From the NCBI RefSeq assembly GCF_000819885.1, contig NZ_CDBO01000074.1, positions 1 through 64,000 on the forward strand: a DNA stretch of 64,000 nucleotides. Direction: 5' to 3'. The notes beneath the pieces were generated by a model. It was not told the origin of the DNA. It saw only the letters and a program-made list of their open reading frames with translations, and ran no database searches. The position numbers and the translations under genes were made by a program. The DNA comes from Aeromonas fluvialis. GTDB taxonomy: Bacteria > Pseudomonadota > Gammaproteobacteria > Enterobacterales > Aeromonadaceae. The first letter of the stretch is position 1. The number at the start of each line of letters is the position of its first letter. Below are positions 26,165-36,500 of the stretch, piece after piece.

Positions 26165-27022
26165 ATGACACCGACCTTTATCAAAAGCAATGCCGCAGCC
26201 CAGCTCACCATGACCGTCGAGGTGATGGATGAACAGGGCACAATGAACACCCGCCAAATCGCCTGTGAGCGGCCACTGACGGTCTACCTCAACTGGAAGG
26301 AGATAGTAACCCTGATGACGCTGGGGGCCCGCCCCGAGGCGCTGGTGCTGGGTTACCTTAAAAATCAGGGCTTTATCGAGGATATTTCGGCCATCGAGTC
26401 GGTCATCGTCGACTGGGAGAGCGAGGCCGCCGCCGTGGTGAGCAGCCAGCAGGCCGCCGATCTCGACAAGTCACTGGAGAAGAAGACGGTCACCTCCGGC
26501 TGCGGTCAGGGCACCATGTATGGCAGCGTGATGAAGAAGCTCGAAGGGGTGCTCTTGGCGGCGCCCGAGCTTAAACAGAGCACCCTCTATGCCCTGCTCA
26601 AGGCGCTGTCGGCCCATAACGAAACCTACAAGATGGCGGGGGCTGTGCATGGCTGCGCCATCTGTCGCGGCAGCGAAATCCTCTCCTTTGTCGAGGATGT
26701 GGGGCGCCACAATGCGGTGGATACCCTGGCCGGCGAGCTCTGGATGCGCGGCGAGGCTGGCCACGACAAGATCTTCTACACCACGGGGCGGCTCACCTCG
26801 GAGATGGTGATCAAGGTGGCGCAGATGGGCATTCCGGTGCTGCTATCGCGCTCCGGCGTTACCCAGATGGGGCTGGATCTGGCCCGCCAGCTCGGCATCA
26901 CCATGATTGCCCGCGCCAAGGGGCGCCACTTCGAGGTATTCAGCGGTCACGACCATATGGTGCTGGACGAGAAGCCGCCGGTGCTGGCGCCCAGTCCGGC
27001 TGGTCGCGGGATGCGGGATTAA
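26165..27022 (+). CDS. fdhD: FdhD family sulfurtransferase for formate dehydrogenase maturation
   Basis: FdhD moves sulfur from a cysteine desulfurase to the molybdenum cofactor of formate dehydrogenase. The 285-residue protein has the family motifs ACERPLTVYLN, LGYLKNQGFI, SGCGQGT (the sulfur-carrying Cys near residue 117), and EDVGRHNAVDTLAGE. The loop has one Cys here, while E. coli FdhD has C-x2-C; a further GCAICRG pair lies later. It is transcribed from its own sigma-54-like promoter and is divergent from the DUF3305 operon, with the HEPN gene between them. Confidence 0.93.
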   Translation: MTPTFIKSNAAAQLTMTVEVMDEQGTMNTRQIACERPLTVYLNWKEIVTLMTLGARPEALVLGYLKNQGFIEDISAIESVIVDWESEAAAVVSSQQAADLDKSLEKKTVTSGCGQGTMYGSVMKKLEGVLLAAPELKQSTLYALLKALSAHNETYKMAGAVHGCAICRGSEILSFVEDVGRHNAVDTLAGELWMRGEAGHDKIFYTTGRLTSEMVIKVAQMGIPVLLSRSGVTQMGLDLARQLGITMIARAKGRHFEVFSGHDHMVLDEKPPVLAPSPAGRGMRD

Positions 27023-27025
27023 GTC

Positions 27026-27904
27026 ATGAACGAGTTTATGAACGTCAAGCAGGTGGCGGAATACCTCGATCTCAACGAGAAGAAGGTCTACCAGCTCGCC
27101 AACGAGGCGCGCATCCCCGCCACCAAGGCGACCGGCAAGTGGCTGTTTCCCCGCTCCCTGCTCGACCGCTGGCTGCTCGGCAGCTGCCACGAGGGGGTGA
27201 TGAACGACCGGCTGCTGCTGGCGGGCTCGGACGATGTGCTGCTGCACTATGGTTGCAGCACGCTTGCGCGGCAGCTCGGCACCCAGGCACTGGTAGGCTA
27301 CACCCCGTGCGGCACCCGTCAGGGGCTGGCGATGCTGGCGCGCGGCCATGTGGAGATCGTAGCCATCCACTGGGGGCAGGCCGAAGAGGCCCACCTGCGC
27401 CACCCGGCGCTGGTGCAGCAGTATCAGGGCCACCGGCAATGGGTGATCGTTCATGGCTTTCGCCGGGTACAGGGGCTGGTGCTGCGCCAAGGGCTGCAAC
27501 CCAAGGAGGCGAAAGAGGCGCTCGACTGGCGCTGGGCCATGCGTCAGGAGGGGGCAGGCAGCCAGCGCGCCCTGCAGGAGTGGCTGCAAACGCAAGGGGA
27601 GTCGCTGACCCGGCTGGAGCGCACCCTCGAGGTCAACAGCGAGCGGGAGCTGGCCGCCGCCATCAGCCGTGGCGATGCCGATGTCGGGCCCGGCGCCCAG
27701 AGCACCGCCACCGAGTTTGGCCTCGGCTTTATGCCGTTGTCGCAGGAGTGTTTCGATCTGGTGATGCCGCAAGGGGTCTTCTTTCGCACCCTGCTGCAAC
27801 AGCTGATCGGCTGGCTGCAATCCCCCGAGGGGCGCGAGCTGGCGGCCCGCCTCGGCGGCTATGACCTTACCCAGAGCGGCAAGCTGGTGTGGAGTCCGCA
27901 GTAA
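27026..27904 (+). CDS. HTH (excisionase-type) and periplasmic-binding-like regulator
   Basis: The 292-residue protein begins with an excisionase/MerR-type helix-turn-helix (MNVKQVAEYLDLNEKKVYQLA and PATKATGKWLFP). It continues with a PBP-like domain (VEIVAIHWGQAEEAH, MPLSQECFDLVMPQ) of the kind that binds oxyanions or molybdopterin in cytosolic regulators. There is no signal peptide, so the binding domain acts in the cytosol. It starts three bases after fdhD and is probably co-transcribed, which suggests that it senses molybdate, tungstate or cofactor. This last point is inference. Confidence 0.82.
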   Translation: MNEFMNVKQVAEYLDLNEKKVYQLANEARIPATKATGKWLFPRSLLDRWLLGSCHEGVMNDRLLLAGSDDVLLHYGCSTLARQLGTQALVGYTPCGTRQGLAMLARGHVEIVAIHWGQAEEAHLRHPALVQQYQGHRQWVIVHGFRRVQGLVLRQGLQPKEAKEALDWRWAMRQEGAGSQRALQEWLQTQGESLTRLERTLEVNSERELAAAISRGDADVGPGAQSTATEFGLGFMPLSQECFDLVMPQGVFFRTLLQQLIGWLQSPEGRELAARLGGYDLTQSGKLVWSPQ

Positions 27905-27926
27905 ATTAGCACCACCCACCGACAAA

Positions 27927-27955
27927 ACAGCCCGCCAACTATGTTGACGGGCTGT
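27927..27955. terminator. Convergent terminator
   Basis: ACAGCCCG and CGGGCTGT pair around an inner CCAAC/GTTGA stem. It lies between the plus-strand regulator and the convergent histidine kinase gene, with GTTT on the right and AAAA on the left. Confidence 0.75.
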
Positions 27956-27983
27956 GTTTATCACGGGCCTTTTTATAACAGCA

Positions 27984-30092
27984 TCAATCGCTTGTCTCAC
28001 GCCCCTCGGCATTGAGGGCGATGCGCCACCCTTCCAGTTTCGCGGGCTCGCTGCCGCTGGGCAGCAGGGCGTGGCTGCGCAGCCGCACGGTAAAGCAGCT
28101 CCCCTGCCCCGGGGTGGAGTCGACCAAGAGCTCGCCGCCCCAGCGGCTGATGATGCGGTGGCTCAGGGCCAGCCCCAGACCGGTGCCGGTGGCGCGGGTG
28201 GTGAAGAAGGGGTCGAAGATCTTGTCGATAATGGCCGCTTCGATGCCGCTGCCGTTGTCGATGACCCGCACCTCGGCCCCACGCAGCTGACCCAGTTCAT
28301 CGCACCAGTCGCGGCTCTCGACCCGGATCTCCCCCTGCTCCCCCAGCGCGTGGCTGGCGTTGACCAGGAGGTTGATCAGCACTTGCAACAGCTGCTGGCG
28401 ATCCGCCTCGATGGGCTGCTGGGCCTTGAGATCGGCCACCAGCTCAATCTGCTGCTGACGCAGGGCGGAGCGCACCAGGGTCAGGCTCTCCTCGATGATG
28501 GGATTGAGATGCTGCCACACCGGCGCAGTTTCATAGTCGCCGGGGCGGGAGTATTGAAGCAGGCTGCGGGTAATGGCGCGAATGCGCTCAATCTGGGCCA
28601 GCACCAGCGCCAGCTCCTCACTAACCGGCTCGGCCGCCTCCCCCAGCTCCAGCTTCATCAGCTCCACATTGCCAAGGATCACCGCCAAGGGGTTGTTGAT
28701 CTCGTGGGCCACCCCGGCCGAGAGCTCGCCAAGGGCCGCCAACTTCTCGCTGATCAGCAACTGCTGACGCGCCTCGGTCAGCATCTGGATATGATCTTCC
28801 AGCTCGGCGGTCTTGAGCTCGAGGCTTTGGGTGCGCTCGGCCACCTTCTGCTCCAGCTCGTCGGCGCTGCGGGCCATCTGCTGCTGGTGCGCCTCCTGCC
28901 TGTCCAGCATGGCGTCGAACTGGCGACCGAGCAGGGCCAGCTCGTGATCCGGGTCGAGGGCCAGTTCACCGATGCGAGCCGACTCCCCGGCCTGCACCTG
29001 CCGCACCACCTTGTGCATCCGCTCGATGGGGGTGAAGAGATCCCGCGCACCGCGATAGACCAGCAGGCCGGAGAGCAGCAACAGCAGCACCACGCCAGAG
29101 CCCAGCTCCACCAGATTGGTGAGGTAGGTGCGGATAAAGGGCCACTCGAGAAAACCGACATAGAGCATGCCGATCCGCTCGCCATTGGTGCCAAGCAGCG
29201 GCTCGTAGCCGGAGACATACCAGGCATCGTGAACGAAGGCGCGATCGATCCACATCTCCCCCCGCCCCAACACCTGTTCGCGCACCGGGGCCGAGACCCG
29301 GGTGCCTACCGCCCGCCCAACCTGACGGCTGCTGCTGACCGGCACATTGGTGCTTACCCGCAGATCGTCGAGAAACAGGGTGACGGTGCCGACGCCGCCA
29401 TCCGGCAGGGTGTTTTTGGCGAACACCTGCCCCTTGATCTCGTCCACCAGCCGGGTGCTGCCGTTAATCAGCTCGCCCCCCTCCAGCACGGCCCAGAGCG
29501 ATCCGTCGCGGCCCATCACCGGCGTCAGTGACAAGCTGATCAACCCCCTGTTCTCCATCGCTTTAGTGCCATCCCGTTGCCACAGCACGGCCCGTTTGGC
29601 CAGTTGCGGGGAGAGGGCGAGCATCTCCTGCTGCGACCAGAGCACGAAGTGACTGGTGCTGCGTCCGGCCGTGAGGGCGGCGCGCTCCTGCGCCGTCAGC
29701 TGCTCCAGCTCGGGGCCACGGCGCAAACGCAGAAAATCGAGGCCATAGTTGGCCGCCAGCGGCATCACCCAGTCATACAGCTGATCCGGCGATTCGCGCA
29801 GCCGCAGCTGAAAGGCCCAGGCATCGCGCAAATGCTCGAGATGCTCGGTCTGGCGCTGCTGCTGCACCGTGATGGCATGGTGGGCCACCCCGAGATCGCT
29901 GCGCACCGTGGTAAGCAGGTTCTGCCAGCTGTAGGTGAGGGTCCAGTAGAGAGTGAGCGCGATCATGCCCACCAGGGTGAGCATGATGGGCACCGAGGTG
30001 AGCAGCAGCAGGCGCCAGCGCACCTTGGTTCGCACGCAGCTGGGCAACAGGGCCCGTATGCAGCGGGAGAGCAGGGTCAGTTTCATCGCCAC
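27984..30092 (-). CDS. Membrane sensor histidine kinase of the formate dehydrogenase cluster
   Basis: The 702-residue kinase has a membrane segment at ~30-52, a periplasmic Cache-like sensor domain (~55-345), a second membrane segment (SGVVLLLLLSGLLVY), a HAMP region, a coiled coil, HisKA with the phospho-accepting His near residue 460 (GVAHEINNPLA), and HATPase_c with N, G1 and G2 boxes (NLLVNASHAL, DNGSGI, GTGLGLAL). It follows the response regulator gene by 19 bases and forms a pair with it. The signal is unknown; formate or an oxyanion is plausible from context. Confidence 0.9.
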   Translation of the reverse strand: MAMKLTLLSRCIRALLPSCVRTKVRWRLLLLTSVPIMLTLVGMIALTLYWTLTYSWQNLLTTVRSDLGVAHHAITVQQQRQTEHLEHLRDAWAFQLRLRESPDQLYDWVMPLAANYGLDFLRLRRGPELEQLTAQERAALTAGRSTSHFVLWSQQEMLALSPQLAKRAVLWQRDGTKAMENRGLISLSLTPVMGRDGSLWAVLEGGELINGSTRLVDEIKGQVFAKNTLPDGGVGTVTLFLDDLRVSTNVPVSSSRQVGRAVGTRVSAPVREQVLGRGEMWIDRAFVHDAWYVSGYEPLLGTNGERIGMLYVGFLEWPFIRTYLTNLVELGSGVVLLLLLSGLLVYRGARDLFTPIERMHKVVRQVQAGESARIGELALDPDHELALLGRQFDAMLDRQEAHQQQMARSADELEQKVAERTQSLELKTAELEDHIQMLTEARQQLLISEKLAALGELSAGVAHEINNPLAVILGNVELMKLELGEAAEPVSEELALVLAQIERIRAITRSLLQYSRPGDYETAPVWQHLNPIIEESLTLVRSALRQQQIELVADLKAQQPIEADRQQLLQVLINLLVNASHALGEQGEIRVESRDWCDELGQLRGAEVRVIDNGSGIEAAIIDKIFDPFFTTRATGTGLGLALSHRIISRWGGELLVDSTPGQGSCFTVRLRSHALLPSGSEPAKLEGWRIALNAEGRETSD

Positions 30093-30111
30093 CCCATCCG
30101 ATCACCCTTTA

Positions 30112-31467
<1,356 letters not shown>

Positions 31468-31527
31468 GAAAAAAATACCTCGGGTTCGGCCAGGTTCCGG
31501 GATTGTCCCGGCGACCTTATAAACTGT

Positions 31528-31542
31528 GGGACATTTTGTCCC
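31528..31542. promoter_or_regulatory. Perfect palindromic operator between the response regulator and tupA
   Basis: GGGACATTTTGTCCC is a 6+3+6 perfect palindrome. It lies ~120 bases upstream of the tupA -24/-12 promoter and ~60 bases from the response regulator start, so it can serve as activator site and autoregulatory site. A near-identical copy is at 23223-23237. Confidence 0.7.
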
Positions 31543-31660
31543 GAGTCGCCTCTATCCGCCAAGCCCGATTAACAAAAGCGGTGCGGCGATCACGCTATTA
31601 ATCTGCTTAACAAGCGGTTTTTACATCAAAAAACAGGTCATAAACGGTTTTTACTCAAGC

Positions 31661-31676
31661 TGGCACCCTGCTTGCT
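31661..31676 (+). promoter_or_regulatory. Sigma-54 (-24/-12) promoter of the tup operon
   Basis: TGGCACCCTGCTTGCT matches the consensus TGGCACGNNNNTTGCW at all but one position. Predicted RNA begins ~30 bases before tupA. Two copies of CGGTTTTTAC (near 31613 and 31645) lie just upstream. Confidence 0.85.
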
Positions 31677-31717
31677 TAGTTTAGCGCTCTCGCCATCAAC
31701 CGGACTCTCTGACAACC

Positions 31718-32551
31718 ATGATCACAATGCGCCTTCGCTTTCTCCGGCTGCTCTCCACCGTTCTGCTGCTGGGGCTGTTGAGCAGCACCAGCCAGGCCGC
31801 GAACCCCAAGCCCCCGATCCGCCTTGCCACCACCACCAGCACCGAGCAGTCCGGTCTGCTGGGCTGGCTGCTGCCCCAATTCACCAAGGAGACCGGTTAT
31901 CCGGTGCAGGTGATGGCGGCTGGCACCGGCCAGAGCCTGAAGATGGGCGAAAATGGCGACGCGGATCTGGTGATGACCCACGCCCCCTCTGCCGAGAAGA
32001 AGTTCGTTGACGCGGGCTTTGGCATCGAGCCGGTACACCTGATGTATAACGACTTCGTCATCGTCGGCCCGGCGAAAGACCCGGCGGCTCTGGCCAAGCA
32101 GCACGACGCGGCCAAGGGGCTGCAAGCCATCAAGGATCAGGGCCAGACCTTTATCTCCCGCGGTGACGAGTCCGGCACCCACATCAAGGAGAAGACCCTG
32201 TGGCAAGCCGCTGACGTCAAACCCGAGTTTGCCGGTTACAAATCCATCGGCCAGGGGATGGGCCCGACCCTGACCATGGCCTCGGAGCTGGGCGCCTACA
32301 CCCTGACCGACCGTGGCACCTGGCTCGCCTATCAGAGCAAGCTGGATCTCGCCGTGCTGCTGGAGGGTGACAAGCGCCTGTTCAACCCCTATCAGGTGAT
32401 CCTGGTCAACCCCAAGCGCTACCCGGATCTCAACACCGAAGGGGCACGCACCCTGAAGAACTGGCTGGTCTCCGAGCATGGCCAGAAGCTGATCGGCGAC
32501 TTCAAGGTGGCCGGTCAGGCGCTGTTTGTGGCGGATGCCAACGGGAAATAA
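31718..32551 (+). CDS. tupA: Tungstate ABC transporter substrate-binding protein
   Basis: The 277-residue periplasmic protein has a signal peptide (cut near residue 28, SQA-AN). The oxyanion-binding motif TTTS lies at residues 38-41 (RLATTTSTEQSGL), typical of TupA rather than ModA. Later family motifs are YNDFVIVGP and FISRGDESGTHIKE. It captures tungstate and hands it to TupB. It heads the operon behind a sigma-54 promoter. The first of two in-frame ATGs is used; the ribosome site is weak. Confidence 0.93.
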   Translation: MITMRLRFLRLLSTVLLLGLLSSTSQAANPKPPIRLATTTSTEQSGLLGWLLPQFTKETGYPVQVMAAGTGQSLKMGENGDADLVMTHAPSAEKKFVDAGFGIEPVHLMYNDFVIVGPAKDPAALAKQHDAAKGLQAIKDQGQTFISRGDESGTHIKEKTLWQAADVKPEFAGYKSIGQGMGPTLTMASELGAYTLTDRGTWLAYQSKLDLAVLLEGDKRLFNPYQVILVNPKRYPDLNTEGARTLKNWLVSEHGQKLIGDFKVAGQALFVADANGK

Positions 32552-32615
32552 TGGCAACGCTAACCCCTGCGATGACCTTGATGGCCCTCCCCCTGCACCA
32601 TGAGAGAGAGGTTTG

Positions 32616-33317
32616 ATGCCGACACTGATCGACACGACGTTAGCGGCCCTCGCCCTGCTGTTCAGTGGTGACACCGAATTGTGGCAGGTGGTGGGGGTTT
32701 CCTTCTCCGTCTCCGGCATCGCCCTGCTGCTGGTGCTGCTGCCCGCGCTGCTGCTGGGCTTTGCCCTGGCCTATCTGCCGCTGCCCGGCCGCTGGCTCTG
32801 GCTCTCCTGCATCAATACCCTGCAATCGGTGCCGACCGTGGTGATTGGCCTCTTGCTCTATATGCTGCTGTCGCGGGCCGGCCCCTTTGGTGACTGGAAG
32901 CTGCTCTTTACCCAACAGGCGATGGTGGTGGGGCAGATGCTGATCGCCTTTCCGGTGATCGCCACCATGGCTCACGCCGCATTTGTCCAGAGCGATCGGC
33001 GCGCCTGGGAGACCGCCCTGACCCTCGGGGTCTCCTGGCCCAAGGCGCTGATCGGCCTGATGCACGAGTGCCGCTTTGGCCTGCTGGCCGCCATCATCGG
33101 CGCCTTTAGCCGCATCGTCACCGAGGTGGGCTGCTCCATGATGGTGGGGGGCAATATCCTGCACTTCACCCGCAATATCCCCACCGCCATCGCGTTGGAG
33201 ACCCAGAAAGGGGCTTTCACCCAGGGGGTGGCGCTCGGCATAGTGCTGCTCACCCTCGCCCTCTTGCTCAACCTGCTGCTGACGGCGTGTCGCGGCCACA
33301 GCTATCTGAAGAACTGA
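32616..33317 (+). CDS. tupB: Tungstate ABC transporter permease
   Basis: The 233-residue inner-membrane protein has ~5-6 membrane segments and the permease loop with EAA-like signature (WETALTLGVSWPKALIGLMHE). It resembles TupB/ModB-type permeases. The ATG at 32616 follows GAGAGAGG; a TTG just before it is not needed. It lies between tupA and tupC. Confidence 0.92.
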   Translation: MPTLIDTTLAALALLFSGDTELWQVVGVSFSVSGIALLLVLLPALLLGFALAYLPLPGRWLWLSCINTLQSVPTVVIGLLLYMLLSRAGPFGDWKLLFTQQAMVVGQMLIAFPVIATMAHAAFVQSDRRAWETALTLGVSWPKALIGLMHECRFGLLAAIIGAFSRIVTEVGCSMMVGGNILHFTRNIPTAIALETQKGAFTQGVALGIVLLTLALLLNLLLTACRGHSYLKN

Positions 33318-33351
33318 CCATGCCCCCACTGTGTATCAACAGGAGTACCCC

Positions 33352-34047
33352 ATGGCCCTGACCGCCCAGCAACTCACCATGCGCTTTGGCGAGCGCCAGC
33401 TGTTCGAGATTGACCGGCTCGCCATCGCACCGGGGAATGCCATCTGGCTGCACGGGGCCAACGGGGTGGGCAAGACCACCTTGCTCAAGATCCTGGCGGG
33501 GCTGCTCACCCCCACTCGCGGCTACACCAACCTGCCGGGACGCTGGCAACGGCTGCGCAACCGGCTGCTCAAGCGGGATCTGGGGCCGGGCCGGGTCACC
33601 TATCTGCATCAAACCCCCTATCTGTTCGATCGCAGCGTGCACGACAACGTGGCCTGGGCGCTCGATAAACAGCTCGGCAGCGAGATCCGGGTGTTCGAGG
33701 CGCTGCGCCGGGTCGAGCTGGAGGGGCTGGCACGGGAGCACATCAGTATTCTCTCCGGTGGCGAACGGCAACGGCTGGCGATGGCCCGCGCCTGGGCGCT
33801 GCAACCGGCCTTTCTGCTGATGGATGAGCCCACCGCCAATCTGGATACACATTCGATTGCCCTGATGGCCGCATTAGCGCAAGATCTGCGGGAACATGGC
33901 AGCGGCCTGGTGGTCATCAGCCACCAGAGCAATGCATTGACCGACCTGTGCGAGCGGCAATGGACCCTCGCCCGTGGCCAGCTGCAAGAGACGACCCCTT
34001 TAAAAATCATCGAGCGACATGACTTCAAAAAGCGACAGCCACTCTGA
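33352..34047 (+). CDS. tupC: Tungstate ABC transporter ATP-binding protein
   Basis: The 231-residue ATPase has Walker A GANGVGKTT, a Q-loop near YLHQTPYLF, signature LSGGERQR, Walker B FLLMDEP and a switch His in VISHQ. It powers TupB. The ATG at 33352 follows AGGAG by about six bases. Its 3' end overlaps mobA by 29 bases. Confidence 0.93.
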   Translation: MALTAQQLTMRFGERQLFEIDRLAIAPGNAIWLHGANGVGKTTLLKILAGLLTPTRGYTNLPGRWQRLRNRLLKRDLGPGRVTYLHQTPYLFDRSVHDNVAWALDKQLGSEIRVFEALRRVELEGLAREHISILSGGERQRLAMARAWALQPAFLLMDEPTANLDTHSIALMAALAQDLREHGSGLVVISHQSNALTDLCERQWTLARGQLQETTPLKIIERHDFKKRQPL

Positions 34048-34663
34048 TCCCGTTGCCGTATCAGCCGTGATCCTGGCAGGAGGCCGCGCCACCCGGATGG
34101 GGGGCGAGGACAAGGGATGGGTAACACTGGCGGGACGCCCTCTTATCGACCACGTTTTGGCTCGCCTGCGCCCCCAGGTGGATGAGGTGCTGATCAACGC
34201 CAACCGCAGTCAGACCCGCTATCAGGCGCTGGCCCCGGTCATCAGCGATGACAACCCCGACTATCTCGGCCCGCTGGCGGGCATGCAGGCGGGTCTTGCC
34301 GCCGCCCGTCACGACTGGGTGCTGTTTGTCCCCTGCGACGGCCCCGCACTGCCGCTGGATCTGATGAGCCGCTTTCGCGCCGCCCTGACCCCGGATACCG
34401 AGCTGGTAGTTGCCCACGATGGCGACTGGCTGCAACCCGTGGTGGCCCTGCTGCACAAATCCCTGCTCCCCTCCCTCACCGCCGCACTGGCAGAGGGTGA
34501 ACGCAAAATCGATATCTGGTTTGCCCGCCACAATATGGCGGTGGTGAGCTTTGCCGATCAGCCGGATGCCTTTATCAATCTCAACAGCCCTGCCGAGCTG
34601 GCCGCCTACGAGGCCCGTCTGCTTGCCCCGGCTATCGCCCCCCAACTAGGAGTCACGTCATGA
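34019..34663 (+). CDS. mobA: Molybdenum cofactor guanylyltransferase MobA
   Basis: MobA joins GMP to the molybdopterin cofactor to form the MGD needed by formate dehydrogenase. The 214-residue protein has the nucleotidyltransferase signature VILAGGRATRMGGEDKG, the metal-binding stretch FVPCDGP, and the conserved late region INLNSPAEL. It overlaps both tupC (29 bases) and the next gene (4 bases), so translation is probably coupled. Confidence 0.95.
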   Translation: MTSKSDSHSDPVAVSAVILAGGRATRMGGEDKGWVTLAGRPLIDHVLARLRPQVDEVLINANRSQTRYQALAPVISDDNPDYLGPLAGMQAGLAAARHDWVLFVPCDGPALPLDLMSRFRAALTPDTELVVAHDGDWLQPVVALLHKSLLPSLTAALAEGERKIDIWFARHNMAVVSFADQPDAFINLNSPAELAAYEARLLAPAIAPQLGVTS

Positions 34664-36438
34664 CCCCGGCCCCCACTCTTCCCCTGCTCGGCTTCGCCGC
34701 CTGGAGCGGCACCGGCAAGACCACCTTGCTGGAGCAGTTGATCCCCCTGCTGGTGGATCGCGGCCTGCGCATCGGAGTGCTCAAGCACGCCCACCACGAC
34801 TTTGACATCGACCAGCCGGGCAAGGACAGCTACCGCCTGCGCAAGGCGGGCGCCCAACAGATGATGGTCGCCTCCCGCCGCCGCCATGCGCGCATTACTG
34901 AAACAACGCACGGCGAAACCGAGCTGGCCGAAGCCGACTTTCGCCAGCTGCTGGCCAGCTTCGATCAAACCAGCCTCGACTTGCTCTTGGTCGAGGGGTT
35001 CAAGCATGAACACTTCCCGAAAATCGAGCTGCACCGCGCCGAGATTGGCAAGCCGCTGCTCTTCCCCGAAGACGGCGACATCATCGCGCTGGCCAGCGAT
35101 CAGCCCCAACAGAGTGGCGAACAACAGCAGACAAGCCTGCCCCGCCTCGATATCAACGATCTGGCGGCCATTGCCGACTTCGTCTGCCGCTGGCTTGACG
35201 GCTGCCAGAGCAAGGAGCCGGAGGCGGGCAAGGGCTTTCTCTCGGTAGAGGCTGCCCGCAATGCCATTCTGGCGGCCCTCACCCCGAGCACGGCCTGCAG
35301 CGACAAACCGCTGGCCCAGTGCCACGGCGCCGTGCTGGCCGCCGATCTGATAAGCCCCATCAATGTGCCGCCCCACGCCAACTCGGCGATGGATGGCATC
35401 GGCCTTCGCAGCGACGATCTGGCCGCCGGTCGCTGGCAACTGGTGGGGGAAGTGCTGGCGGGCCAGCAGCGCCACGAGCCTGTGCTGGCCGGTCAGGCGG
35501 TGCAGATCATGACCGGTGCCCCGCTGCCCCCCGGTGTGGATACCGTGGTGATGCGGGAAGAGACGCTGATTGAAGGTGAGTGGGTCACGGTCACTGCCCC
35601 GATCCGGGCGGGGCAGAATGTGCGCCTGGCCGGCGAAGATCTCGCCAAAGGTGCGGTCGCCATCCCGGCCGGGACCTGGCTGGGCGCCCCCCAGCTGGGG
35701 CTGGCAGCATCACTCGGTCAGGCCTGTCTCACGGTGCGCACCCCGCTGAAAGTGGCGCTGTTCAGTACCGGCGACGAGGTGCAGGCGCCGGGCGAGCAGC
35801 TCGCCCCCGGCCATATCTTCGACAGCAACCGCTTCACCCTGATGGCCCTGATCCGCGCCGCCGGATGCGAGGTGATGGACCTTGGCATCATTCCCGATGA
35901 CAAGACCATTCTGCGCCAGCAGCTGGAGCAGGCCGCCGCCAGCGCCGATCTGGTGTTGAGCTCGGGCGGAGTCTCGGTGGGCAATGCTGACTTTATCAAG
36001 CTGGTGCTGGCGGAGCTCGGCCAGATTGATTTCTGGCGCATCCAGATGCGGCCGGGTCGCCCGCTCGCCTTTGGCAAGCTGGGGCAGACCCCCTTCTTCG
36101 GCCTGCCGGGCAATCCGGTGGCGGCGATGATCTGCGTGCTGCAGTTTGTCGAGCCCGCCATCGCCCGCTTGCAAGGCAAGCGGTGGCAGCCGCTGCGCCT
36201 CTCGGCACTGGCAGACGAGAAAATGAAGAGCCGCCCGGGGCGCACCGAGTTTCTGCGCGGCATCTTTCATCAGGACCGTAACGGCCAGCTGCGGGTGCGC
36301 ACCACAGGGCCACAGGGCTCGGGTATTCTGAGCTCCATGAGCGATGCCAACTGCCTGATTGAAATCGTACCGGATCAACCCGGGATCGCCGTTGGCGAGC
36401 GGGTCTGGATCCACCCCCTGCAGGGACGACTGGCCTAA
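34660..36438 (+). CDS. MobB-MoeA fusion protein for molybdenum cofactor synthesis
   Basis: The 592-residue protein joins two enzymes. Residues ~1-175 are MobB (P-loop WSGTGKTTLLEQL, VLKHAHHDFD, LLVEGFKHE), a GTP-binding adaptor of MobA. Residues ~190-592 are MoeA, which inserts the metal into adenylated molybdopterin (PPHANSAMDGIGLR, MTGAPLPPGVDTVV, FSTGDEV, SSGGVSVGNADF, GLPGNPVAA). E. coli encodes these as separate proteins. It overlaps mobA by ATGA. The fusion sits in a tungstate uptake operon, so it may prefer to load that metal; this is inference. Confidence 0.93.
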   Translation: MTPAPTLPLLGFAAWSGTGKTTLLEQLIPLLVDRGLRIGVLKHAHHDFDIDQPGKDSYRLRKAGAQQMMVASRRRHARITETTHGETELAEADFRQLLASFDQTSLDLLLVEGFKHEHFPKIELHRAEIGKPLLFPEDGDIIALASDQPQQSGEQQQTSLPRLDINDLAAIADFVCRWLDGCQSKEPEAGKGFLSVEAARNAILAALTPSTACSDKPLAQCHGAVLAADLISPINVPPHANSAMDGIGLRSDDLAAGRWQLVGEVLAGQQRHEPVLAGQAVQIMTGAPLPPGVDTVVMREETLIEGEWVTVTAPIRAGQNVRLAGEDLAKGAVAIPAGTWLGAPQLGLAASLGQACLTVRTPLKVALFSTGDEVQAPGEQLAPGHIFDSNRFTLMALIRAAGCEVMDLGIIPDDKTILRQQLEQAAASADLVLSSGGVSVGNADFIKLVLAELGQIDFWRIQMRPGRPLAFGKLGQTPFFGLPGNPVAAMICVLQFVEPAIARLQGKRWQPLRLSALADEKMKSRPGRTEFLRGIFHQDRNGQLRVRTTGPQGSGILSSMSDANCLIEIVPDQPGIAVGERVWIHPLQGRLA

Positions 36439-36443
36439 ATCCC

Positions 36444-36477
36444 GACGGGGCGTCGGCCGGATGCACGGCGCCCCGTC
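36444..36477 (+). repeat. GC-rich hairpin between mobB-moeA and the FUSC gene
   Basis: GACGGGGCG and CGCCCCGTC pair perfectly around a 16-base loop. There is no T-run, so it is more likely an RNA-processing or attenuating structure than a full terminator. Confidence 0.5.
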
Positions 36478-36500
36478 CCCCACCTGACAGGAGGCAGACC

